Assembly (NCBI GenBank): GCA_965226865.1 | Contig: CBDDEH010000004.1 | Coordinates: forward strand, 496,001-560,000 | DNA: 64,000 bases | Direction of reading: 5' to 3' | DNA from: CBDDEH01 sp965226865 | Lineage (GTDB): Bacteria > Chloroflexota > Dehalococcoidia > Lucifugimonadales > JAGWBF01 | Shown here: one piece after another, positions 1-6,771 of the stretch | How positions within the stretch are numbered: position 1 is the stretch's first letter | Layout of the letters: the number at the start of each line of letters is the position of its first letter | The notes under the pieces: generated by a model | Database searches by the model: none | What the model saw: only the letters and a program-made list of their open reading frames with translations | Told to the model about the DNA's origin: nothing | Made by a program: the position numbers and the translations under genes

Positions 1-144
1 TTCGGTGTCGTAAAGAAAGGGGCCTTTCCATTGCTTTAGGGCACTTGAGAGGAAAAGCATGCCCTGTCTGGGAATGGCTACAAATTCAAAGTTGCCGCCC
101 TCTGACGTTGGTTGGACCAAAACCACCCGTTTGGTCCTAGGCAT
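1..144 (-). CDS. B12-binding radical SAM protein, N-terminus (partial)
   Basis: Forty-eight codons are open from ATG at 144 down to the window edge, preceded by a strong GGGGAGG ribosome site. The product starts MPRTKRVVLVQPTSEGGNFE and continues with VAIPRQGMLFLSSALK and GPFLYDTE. This pattern (hydrophobic strand, VQP, then a motif placing the start of a B12-binding Rossmann fold) is usual at the N-terminus of B12-binding radical SAM proteins. The SAM cluster motif lies outside the window, so the assignment is by resemblance only. A TATAAT box at 246-251 on the same strand could drive it. Confidence 0.5.
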   Translation of the reverse strand, partial: MPRTKRVVLVQPTSEGGNFEFVAIPRQGMLFLSSALKQWKGPFLYDTE

Positions 145-194
145 TCCACACCTCCCCAAGGTGAAGACCGGCTGACCGCCAGCCATCGCTATTG

Positions 195-287
195 AATCCT
201 ATGTATCGGTCTACAGTGACCCGGTACATAACTAGATTCGGGCCCATTATACATGATACATAGGATTTATTGAAACATAATAATGGG
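195..287 (-). promoter_or_regulatory. Interleaved inverted repeats with a -10 box
   Basis: Between the pilT-type gene and the downstream radical SAM gene, two inverted repeats interlock. AATCCTATGTATC at 195-207 pairs perfectly with GATACATAGGATT at 255-267, and CCCATTAT at 243-250 pairs with ATAATGGG at 280-287. A perfect TATAAT on the minus strand (246-251) lies inside the second pair. The arrangement suits an operator-promoter or alternative hairpins in the 5' leader of the gene at 1-144. No protein is known to bind here; function is inferred. Confidence 0.4.
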
Positions 288-359
288 TCAATAATATTAA
301 GAATCTATCTGAGGGTGGAAGACCAGTCTCAAAAACCTCAGGCCGAGAACGGAGGAGAG

Positions 360-1553
360 TTATTTCGTCTTGACCCCACTGGGTACGCCAGCAGACCTGT
401 ACTCCTTAGGCACTTCAAGGCCTTCCAACTCCATGAGCTTGGCTAGAGTGCCCCTGTCTGGAGCCCTAGCGAAAACATCTTCCGTGGTCACAAGACTACG
501 CTGGATCAGGCTTACAAGCGACTGCTCTGCCGTGATCATTCCATGTTGAGACCCCATAAGCATGTAGGACCTGATCTGGGGTATCTGGTTCTGCCGGATC
601 AGGTTTTTAATGGCCGTGGTACCAACCAACACTTCGTAAGCAGCCGCTCTTCCGCCTTCGATTTTAGGGAGTAGAAACTGGAAAATAATGCCGGTAAGGC
701 TGATGTTGAGCTGCAAGACTATCTGTTGTTGCTGACCTGCTGGAAAGACGCCAACCAGGCGTTCTATCGTTTCAGCTGCTCCGTTGGTGTGGAGTGTGCC
801 CAGGACCAGGTGTCCTATCTCGGCGGCGGCGAGAGCCAGCGCAATGCTCTCAAGGTCCCTTAACTCGCCGACCAGGATAACGTCCGGGTCTTGGCGAAGC
901 ACTCGACGTAAAGCCTCGCTAAAAGAATTGGTGTCTCCCCCGATCTCCCGCTGGATGACCATGCTCTTCTTGTTTTGGTACAGAAACTCTATGGGGTCTT
1001 CTAGGGTTATGATCCTACAGCTCGATGTCCCGTTTATGTGATCTATCATCGCCGCCAGGGTGGTGGATTTGCCGCTTCCCGTCGGCCCGGTCACCAGCAC
1101 CAGACCCCGTTTTCGGTTTACTAAGGATATGCAGGATTCGGGCAGCCCTAACTCTTCAACAGAGGGAATGATGGAGGGAATACCACGAAAGCAAAGGCTA
1201 ACTGTGCCGCGTTGATAACAGGCGTTCACCCGGAATCGAGACTGACCGGACATCCCATAGGAGAAATCCATCTCACGTTCTCTATGGAATGTTTCATAGT
1301 TTTCGGCAGACGTGATGGACCGAAGCACCTCGTCTATATGCTCTGTGGTCAGGGTTCCTTCTCCCTGGATTACCCTGAGGTCTCCGTTAAGGCGCAGGAC
1401 AGGAGGAGCTCCTACGGCGAGGTGCAAGTCGGAGGCTCCATTCTCCGCCACCACTTGCAGGAGTTTATTGATACCTACCACGTCACTAATTATATCAATA
1501 AGTGAGTGCTGCCGAAAGCGGAACCACCCCCAATCATGAGTAGGGTATTTCAC
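360..1553 (-). CDS. pilT: PilT-type twitching motility ATPase
   Basis: Hexameric secretion-type ATPase of the PilT/PilU family, which powers retraction of type IV pili at the inner membrane. Visible motifs are Walker A GPTGSGKST (residues about 156-164), the Asp box LEDPIEFLY, Walker B DPDVILVGELRDLES (about 222-236) and the His box LGTLHTNGAAETIERLV (about 251-267). The N-terminus GASDLHLAVGAPPVLRLNG is the usual PAS-like start. Length fits, but the first 20-25 residues look unlike the family, so a start nearer VVGINKLLQ is likely. No other pilus gene is adjacent, so it may act with pili encoded elsewhere. Confidence 0.9.
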   Translation of the reverse strand: MKYPTHDWGWFRFRQHSLIDIISDVVGINKLLQVVAENGASDLHLAVGAPPVLRLNGDLRVIQGEGTLTTEHIDEVLRSITSAENYETFHREREMDFSYGMSGQSRFRVNACYQRGTVSLCFRGIPSIIPSVEELGLPESCISLVNRKRGLVLVTGPTGSGKSTTLAAMIDHINGTSSCRIITLEDPIEFLYQNKKSMVIQREIGGDTNSFSEALRRVLRQDPDVILVGELRDLESIALALAAAEIGHLVLGTLHTNGAAETIERLVGVFPAGQQQQIVLQLNISLTGIIFQFLLPKIEGGRAAAYEVLVGTTAIKNLIRQNQIPQIRSYMLMGSQHGMITAEQSLVSLIQRSLVTTEDVFARAPDRGTLAKLMELEGLEVPKEYRSAGVPSGVKTK

Positions 1554-1691
1554 CTAGAGTCAACAATGTGAGGGTGATAATCAGGGTGGCCATGTGGACG
1601 GGCCGAATGGCCTGTATTATCATGTCATGACGAACTTGGGCCTGATGGCTCGACATTCTCTTGTGTAGATCAAAACAATTTGGAGGTAAGC

Positions 1692-2054
1692 ATGAAGGTT
1701 GTAAGGACGGCGGAGATTCCTATTACGCCTAGCACGAGTCCGCTGATGATGGGTGGAGAGGTCACCATGCAACGCGTCCCTTTCGAGGGCAACGAGAACC
1801 TCACTTGGGCCATAGTCAATTTTGGCGCGGGGTCTAGAAACAAGTTTCACTCCCATACCACCGACCAAATCCTGGTGATAACCTCCGGCATTGGAGCTGT
1901 CGCTACCGAAGGCGAGACAATCGAGGTGACGGACGGAGATATCATTCACATTCCGGCAGGCGAGAAACACTGGCATGGAGCCAGGCCAGAGTCTTATATG
2001 TCACACATCACGATCATGGGTGGCGGAGCTGAGACCACTCAATTGGAAGATTAA
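1692..2054 (+). CDS. Small cupin-domain protein
   Basis: A 120-residue single-domain cupin. Cupin motif 1 is readable around HSHTTDQILVITSGIG (metal-binding His pair plus Gln in the usual Glu region) and motif 2 as DGDIIHIPAGEKHWHGA, giving the beta-barrel metal site. Start ATG 1692 is chosen because GGAGG at 1682-1686 sits five bases upstream; a TTG at 1680 would place the ribosome site inside the gene. Substrate is unknown; such proteins are often small-molecule sensors, isomerases or dioxygenase-like. The rhodanese remnant follows in the same frame directly after the stop. Confidence 0.85.
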   Translation: MKVVRTAEIPITPSTSPLMMGGEVTMQRVPFEGNENLTWAIVNFGAGSRNKFHSHTTDQILVITSGIGAVATEGETIEVTDGDIIHIPAGEKHWHGARPESYMSHITIMGGGAETTQLED

Positions 2055-2249
2055 CCGGACTTTCGGAGCCGTTGTTCGGTAGGGTCGCGAGGGTTGGTGG
2101 AGTATGCGACTCTGTGCGCTGCGGGGATTAGAGCCACCTCCGCGGCCAGCCTTTTAGAACGGGAGGGGTTCAAGGGAATCGCGGTTGTTGCCGGTGGAAC
2201 CGACGCTTGGGCCGAGTCCGGGTATCCAATGGAGAAGGATCCGTCATGA
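2055..2249 (+). pseudogene. Rhodanese-domain C-terminal remnant
   Basis: Directly after the cupin stop, and in the same frame, an open stretch encodes LVEYATLCAAGIRATSAAS then LLEREGFKGIAVVAGGTDAW and AESGYPMEKDPS before a stop. This is the C-terminal half of a rhodanese fold: the active-site Cys loop (CAAGIRA), followed by the conserved GG..AW..GYP ending. The N-terminal half and any start codon are missing. It is best read as a decayed sulfurtransferase. Its position just before mnmA, a sulfur-relay enzyme, may be a trace of an earlier sulfur-transfer operon (inference). Confidence 0.65.
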
Positions 2250-2328
2250 TAATTCACCCCATCCGCCCTACCCGTTGTCTTGCCATAAGGGCCACGGAAA
2301 TAGTACTGTGCAACGAGAGGTTATTGGC

Positions 2329-3459
2329 ATGGTAGGAGACAGAGTCATAGTCGCGATGAGTGGCGGCGTCGATTCTTCGGTCGCTGCGCTACTGCTGCAT
2401 GAGGCTGGTTACGATGTGATCGGCGTCACCATGAAACTTTATAACATCGAGGACATGGACCTACCTGAGTACTATCGTGGCTGCTGCACCATAGACGACG
2501 TGGAGGACGCTCGTATGGTGTGCAACAGGCTTGGGATACCCCATTATGTGTTTAATCTTCAGCGTGAGTTCCAGGCCTTCGTAATCGACTATTTCTGCGG
2601 CGAATATCAACGGGGAAGAACCCCGCATCCGTGTATCGCATGTAACGACAAGATCAAATTCTCCTTCCTGCTCCAGAGGGCTCAATTTCTGAATGCTAGT
2701 TACGTGGCTACCGGACATTACTCCCGCATCTCTTCCGCGGATGGTCGCTTTCGCCTTCTTCGAGGCGTGGACCCGAGGAAGGACCAGTCCTATGTGCTGT
2801 ACGGCATGGGCCAGTCGCAACTAGCGCATACATTGTTGCCAGTCGGTTGGTATGGCAAGGATGAGATAAGGGCGATGGCTATCGAAGCTTGTTTTCCCAA
2901 TGCCGAGAAGCCCGATAGTCAAGATATCTGCTTCATCCCGTCTGGAGACTATCGTCAGTTCCTCCGCGATTACGTCACACCCACACCGGGCAATATAGTC
3001 GACACGGATGGAAACGTCTTGGGTCGACACGACGGCCTGGAGTTCTTCACGGTTGGCCAACGTCGCGGCCTTGGCGTGCCCAACAGCAAGCCCCGATACG
3101 TTATCGGGATAAATCCCCACGACAGCTCTGTAATCATTGGGTCGGAAGAGCAGCTATATCAGGACAGGTCCTGGGTCTCGGAGGTAAACTACACCTCCGG
3201 CTTTGAGCCAGATGCGCCCATGGATGTGGCGGTAAAGATTCGCTATAAGTCATCTGAAGAGGCGGCGACCCTGTGTCCCAATGGGGCCGAGGCGATGATA
3301 CGCTTTGCCAAGCCTCAAAGGGCCATCACGCCAGGCCAGGCTGCCGTCTTCTACAACGGTGATGAGGTTGTAGGAGGGGGACGGATCAGCGCCGAACGGG
3401 GAGCTCTCGAAGTCGCTTCGAAATCGAAAATCCAGTCGGTAACGACAGAAGTCAGATAA
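2329..3459 (+). CDS. mnmA: tRNA-specific 2-thiouridylase MnmA
   Basis: Transfers sulfur to C2 of wobble uridine 34 in tRNA Lys, Glu and Gln after ATP activation, in the cytoplasm. The PP-loop SGGVDSS is at residues 11-17, the catalytic Cys pair is C102 (in PCIACN) and C201 (in DICFIPSGDYRQF), and the TGHYSR and VGQRRGLGV stretches are family hallmarks. At 376 residues it has normal length. ATG 2329 is chosen because it directly precedes the conserved GDRVIVAMSGGVDSS; the longer open frame upstream overlaps the rhodanese remnant. GAGAGG lies upstream as the ribosome site. Confidence 0.96.
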   Translation: MVGDRVIVAMSGGVDSSVAALLLHEAGYDVIGVTMKLYNIEDMDLPEYYRGCCTIDDVEDARMVCNRLGIPHYVFNLQREFQAFVIDYFCGEYQRGRTPHPCIACNDKIKFSFLLQRAQFLNASYVATGHYSRISSADGRFRLLRGVDPRKDQSYVLYGMGQSQLAHTLLPVGWYGKDEIRAMAIEACFPNAEKPDSQDICFIPSGDYRQFLRDYVTPTPGNIVDTDGNVLGRHDGLEFFTVGQRRGLGVPNSKPRYVIGINPHDSSVIIGSEEQLYQDRSWVSEVNYTSGFEPDAPMDVAVKIRYKSSEEAATLCPNGAEAMIRFAKPQRAITPGQAAVFYNGDEVVGGGRISAERGALEVASKSKIQSVTTEVR

Positions 3460-3499
3460 GCCCGCATAAGCGTTCACAAATTAGGGTGGGGGTGGGGAT

Positions 3500-4246
3500 T
3501 TGCCCACGTTAGATCTGGAAATCGAGCTCTATCGTCGGGGAATATCTCCGGTAGCGGGGGTAGATGAGGCAGGTCGTGGTCCTCTGGCCGGCCCCGTGGT
3601 TTCGGCTGCGGTTATTCTGCCATCAGATGTGAACGCAGAGGTGAACGCCAGCCATTCGTTCCCAGACTGGTTTGAATCAGTGGATGACAGTAAAAAGCTC
3701 ACTCCACGGAAGCGCGAGCAGACCTACACCTTGATTCAAGAAAACGCCGCCGCGGTCGGAGTCGGGATGGCGTCTTCTTGGGAGATAGATGCCAAGGGGA
3801 TAGTCGAAGCGACCAGGTTATCCATGAATAGAGCCGTCCAGAGTTTGCCCGTAAAGCCATCTTATCTGCTGGTCGATTATGTCGTTACAAAGGACTTTGG
3901 GGTACCGTTCCGGACATTCCCTCACGGCGACAGCCTCTGCTACTCGATAGCCGCCGCATCCATAGTTGCAAAGGTGACTCGAGACAGACTAATGGATGAC
4001 ATCGATGCCATATATCCGCGGTACGGCTTCTCTCACCATAAGGGCTATGCTACCGAGAAACATCTAAAATCGCTGGCGACCCACGGTCCTTCCCCCATAC
4101 ACAGATTCTCCTTTAGTCCCCTTCGCACCGCCGCAGCCCAGGGCAAGGTCAAAATGGTGACCTCTAGCCTTGCCGACGCCGAGAAGCCGCCTGGGAGCCA
4201 AGGGCGAGGAACTGGCAAGGAAACACCTGATTGCCAAGGGCTATAA
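3500..4246 (+). CDS. rnhB: Ribonuclease HII
   Basis: Cleaves the RNA strand of RNA-DNA hybrids and starts ribonucleotide excision. VDEAGRGPLAGPVV (residues 21-34, acidic D22/E23), DDSKKLTP and GFSHHKGYATEKH match the family core and the metal-binding acidic residues. A TTG start at 3500 follows a G-rich ribosome site. The C-terminus runs about 30 residues beyond the usual HRFSFSPLR ending and overlaps the start of yraN by 77 bases, so the tail is probably non-conserved. The neighbouring yraN order (rnhB-yraN) is common in bacteria. Confidence 0.95.
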   Translation: MPTLDLEIELYRRGISPVAGVDEAGRGPLAGPVVSAAVILPSDVNAEVNASHSFPDWFESVDDSKKLTPRKREQTYTLIQENAAAVGVGMASSWEIDAKGIVEATRLSMNRAVQSLPVKPSYLLVDYVVTKDFGVPFRTFPHGDSLCYSIAAASIVAKVTRDRLMDDIDAIYPRYGFSHHKGYATEKHLKSLATHGPSPIHRFSFSPLRTAAAQGKVKMVTSSLADAEKPPGSQGRGTGKETPDCQGL

Positions 4247-4541
4247 GATACTGAGCAACAACTTCCGCTCCCGGGAGGGAGAGGTGGACATCGTCGCTCT
4301 GAACCTGGACTGCCTCGTATTCGTCGAGGTGCGCACCAAAAGAGGCGCGGATTTTGGCACACCCCAGGAGTCTCTGACACCCCAGAAACAAGAAAAGCTG
4401 ATATTGGTTTCGGAGGCCTACATACAAACTCTGGACAGACGTCCTGACGATTGGCGAATCGACCTGATCGCCGTGTCTCTCAACAAAAGGGGGGTGTTGG
4501 AGAAGGTGGAACATTTCGAGAATGCGGTCGAGCTGGCCTGA
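4170..4541 (+). CDS. YraN/UPF0102 family endonuclease-like protein
   Basis: A 123-residue protein of the YraN family, a small PD-(D/E)XK-fold family linked to DNA processing; the substrate is not established. GAKGEELARKHLIAKGY at the start, then GEVDIVALN and VFVEVRTKR carry the acidic and Lys residues of the nuclease-like core. An upstream in-frame stop at 4158-4160 forces the start to lie after it, making TTG 4170 the first choice. It overlaps the rnhB tail and is therefore likely translationally coupled to it. Confidence 0.88.
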   Translation: MPTPRSRLGAKGEELARKHLIAKGYKILSNNFRSREGEVDIVALNLDCLVFVEVRTKRGADFGTPQESLTPQKQEKLILVSEAYIQTLDRRPDDWRIDLIAVSLNKRGVLEKVEHFENAVELA

Positions 4542-4623
4542 AGGGCCGGCGAAGCTTTTTAAGTTACTCCTCTTGTGCTAGGATATAGCCCAGCTATACC
4601 GACGTAAACGAGAACTTATCCCC

Positions 4624-4977
4624 ATGCCGTTGTACGAATATCGTTGCCAGGAATGCCGCCGCAGGTCCACCGTGTTTGTCCGTAGTATGTCATCCACGGT
4701 GAAGCCCAGTTGCCAGCGTTGCGGCAGCGAAAATATGCGTCGCCTTATCTCTCGCGTCATCGTCCATAAGTCATGGGGTAGTAGCCTCGATTGGGCGCCG
4801 GACTCTGATTTTCCCCAGGGTCTGGACCAGGAAGATCCAAAGCAAATGGCCCAGTGGATGCGCCGTATGCAACACGAAATGGGCGAGGAAGTAACCCCTG
4901 AATTCGAAGAGATGGTGGGTGAGATGGAGTCCGGAGACGGTGACTTCGATGACGACCAGAACGACGATGATGAGTGA
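4624..4977 (+). CDS. FmdB-type zinc ribbon protein (copy 1)
   Basis: Starts MPLYEYRCQECRRR, the diagnostic FmdB/CxxC_CXXC_SSSS opening, with a second Cys pair in CQRCGSENM giving a four-Cys zinc ribbon. The C-terminal half is acidic and Asp/Glu-rich (ends DDDQNDDDE), with no recognised fold. Function is unknown; the family is often called a regulatory protein on weak grounds. The next gene is a diverged second copy that begins at the stop codon of this one, so the two look like a tandem duplication in one operon. Confidence 0.88.
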   Translation: MPLYEYRCQECRRRSTVFVRSMSSTVKPSCQRCGSENMRRLISRVIVHKSWGSSLDWAPDSDFPQGLDQEDPKQMAQWMRRMQHEMGEEVTPEFEEMVGEMESGDGDFDDDQNDDDE

Positions 4978-4991
4978 AACAGTCGAGTCCA

Positions 4992-5327
4992 GTGCCCATT
5001 TATGAGTACAGGTGCCTCTCCTGTAACAAGACCTCCTCGTTTTTCACCAGGTCCATCGGAACGAAGCTGAGCCCGCAATGCGCTCATTGTCAGAGCCAGG
5101 ACATGCAACGCACGATTTCTCCATTCGCCTATCACAGGTCTATAAAGAGTATCCACGAAGGGCATGATCCGGCCTCCCCCATTCAGGATTACTACGAAGA
5201 CCCACGTAATATCGGCCGCCACGTTGAGAGTGCCTTTGAAAAACACGGATTGGAAATACCTGAATCCGTCCGAGACAACATCGGAGCCGCTAGAGATGGC
5301 CAGTCACCGGAAGGCATCGACCTATGA
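4992..5327 (+). CDS. FmdB-type zinc ribbon protein (copy 2)
   Basis: A second zinc ribbon: PIYEYRCLSCNKTSS and CAHCQSQDM give the two Cys pairs. GTG 4992 is chosen because it makes the protein open with MPIYEYRC as its relatives do; an alternative GTG at 4974 overlaps the preceding stop as GTGA and would add six residues, so coupling may favour it. The C-terminal part (residues about 50-111) differs from copy 1 and contains PIQDYYEDPRNIGRHVE. The gene overlaps thiE by four bases (ATGA). Confidence 0.85.
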   Translation: MPIYEYRCLSCNKTSSFFTRSIGTKLSPQCAHCQSQDMQRTISPFAYHRSIKSIHEGHDPASPIQDYYEDPRNIGRHVESAFEKHGLEIPESVRDNIGAARDGQSPEGIDL

Positions 5328-6013
5328 CGCTGCCTGGAAATTCTCTGGCGACGTCAGGGCAAGATACTTCGGAACGTGTATACGGTCTCTATGTAATCAT
5401 CGATCCTGAAGTGACCAAGGGGCGGAACCCTCTGGACGTGACTCGCCTGGCGTTGAAGGGCGGCGCCAGGATGATCCAGCTTCGGGACAAGCTTGATGAC
5501 AAGGGCCCTATGATCCAGTTGGCCGGAGAGATGGTGGCGGTCTGCCGAGAATATGAGGCCCTGTTCATCGTGAACGACCATGCGGATGTCGCGCTGGTTG
5601 TTGAAGCCGATGGCCTCCACGTAGGGCAAAAAGACATGGCAGTGTCCGACGCGCGAATGGTATTGAAACCGGAACAGATAATTGGGAGATCCAATTATCT
5701 TGTGACCGAAGCTGAGGAATCGGCGGCCGCCGGAGTAGATTACGTGGCAATCGGTAACGTCTACTCCACCTCTACGAAGCCGAGTATCAGCGCGCGAACG
5801 CCCATCGGGTCCGAGGCGATCAGGAGAGCAAAAGAGGTTGTGGAGGTGCCTATCGTAGCCATCGGTGGCATCAGCGATGACAACGTCGAACCCGTTGTTA
5901 AGGCCGGGGCGAACGCTATATGTGTATCCAGCGCGGTTGGTCTGTCGGAAGATCCAGAAGGGGAGTCACGGAGGTTGGTGGACTCGATAATGAAAGCTGG
6001 AGGTAGGGCCTGA
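5324..6013 (+). CDS. thiE: Thiamine-phosphate synthase
   Basis: Joins the pyrimidine and thiazole halves of thiamine. TIM-barrel landmarks are ARMIQLRDK (pyrophosphate site), FIVNDHADVALVVEADGLHVGQ (substrate and Mg site), GVDYVAIGNVYSTSTKP and VPIVAIGGISDDN for the late barrel strands. At 229 residues it is normal in size. ATG 5324 overlaps the stop of the preceding zinc-ribbon gene (ATGA) and its own stop overlaps the next gene, so it lies inside a tightly coupled operon. No other thi gene is present in the window. Confidence 0.95.
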   Translation: MTLPGNSLATSGQDTSERVYGLYVIIDPEVTKGRNPLDVTRLALKGGARMIQLRDKLDDKGPMIQLAGEMVAVCREYEALFIVNDHADVALVVEADGLHVGQKDMAVSDARMVLKPEQIIGRSNYLVTEAEESAAAGVDYVAIGNVYSTSTKPSISARTPIGSEAIRRAKEVVEVPIVAIGGISDDNVEPVVKAGANAICVSSAVGLSEDPEGESRRLVDSIMKAGGRA

Positions 6014-6669
6014 TGGGCTCAGAAAGAGAAACTACTCTCGTACGATTAACCGAGAGAGCACTGCAAGAGCTGGGGTCGAAGCACGCCGCAAGAGAGCTGG
6101 GACTTCAGATTTCTCGGGAGGTGATCCGTCTTTCGGCCAACTCCATAAGGGCGACTCACCGTGGCGATTTCGACAAGGCCGAAGGGCTACTCAAGCAGGC
6201 TGAGGTCAGGCTTAAGGATGCGACCGACGGTCTCGAGAACTGGCCGGAGATTTATTACTCTGGATTTCTGTCGGATGCCCGTAAAGAGTATAGCGAAGCT
6301 CGTGTGACGCTGGCGTTGATACAGGAGACTCCGATACCACTACCATGGGACATCGGCGTGGAAGTAGCTCCATATCTCAACGGTCTAGGTGAGGCTATAG
6401 GAGAGCTACGCAGGTTCATCCTGGACACACTCCGTAAGAACGACCCACGACGCTGTGAGGCCTTCATGGTAGCCATGGAGGACATCTTCACCGTCCTTGT
6501 GGCCGTTGATTTTCCGGAGGGGGTGACAGGGGGATTGCGGCGGACTACCGACGCCATGAGAGCGATACTGGAAAGGACCCGGGGTGACCTTACAATGGCC
6601 CTCAGGCAGCATGACCTGGAGCAACGGCTCGCTTCCTGGGAGCGAAATCTCAGCAGTAACGAAGACTGA
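6013..6669 (+). CDS. Translin-like alpha-helical protein
   Basis: A 218-residue, predicted all-helical protein. The stretch SREVIRLSANSIRATHRGDF followed by KAEGLLKQAEVRL resembles the translin core (Arg-rich helix, then a short helix with HRG), a family that binds single-stranded nucleic acid and acts in RNA processing in other organisms. The later region YYSGFLSDARKEYSEARVTL also fits. Start ATG 6013 overlaps the thiE stop (TGATG), so the two are coupled. Family assignment is by resemblance; exact role in bacteria is not known. Confidence 0.65.
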   Translation: MGSERETTLVRLTERALQELGSKHAARELGLQISREVIRLSANSIRATHRGDFDKAEGLLKQAEVRLKDATDGLENWPEIYYSGFLSDARKEYSEARVTLALIQETPIPLPWDIGVEVAPYLNGLGEAIGELRRFILDTLRKNDPRRCEAFMVAMEDIFTVLVAVDFPEGVTGGLRRTTDAMRAILERTRGDLTMALRQHDLEQRLASWERNLSSNED

Positions 6670-6695
6670 AGAGCACTGCGCCAGCATCCATTACC

Positions 6696-6724
6696 TTGAC
6701 ACGCCGATTGGGGTGTGCTAGTTT
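6696..6724 (+). promoter_or_regulatory. Promoter upstream of the membrane pyrophosphatase
   Basis: A perfect -35 hexamer TTGACA (6696-6701) is followed after 17 bases by TAGTTT (6719-6724), a weak -10. It lies 48 bases ahead of the start codon in the only non-coding gap of the area, with GGAG before ATG 6772. Confidence 0.5.
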
Positions 6725-6771
6725 CTCAACGGTTTTCGAACCAGCAACGATCTTAAATTTGGAGTTTTAAT

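Noticed and set aside
1212..1539. Plus-strand open frames opposite the pilT-type gene
   Set aside because: They are antisense to conserved ATPase sequence and have no ribosome site or family resemblance.
4542..4623. Rho-independent terminator after yraN
   Set aside because: GGCCGGCGAAGC followed by TTTTT lacks a convincing stem.
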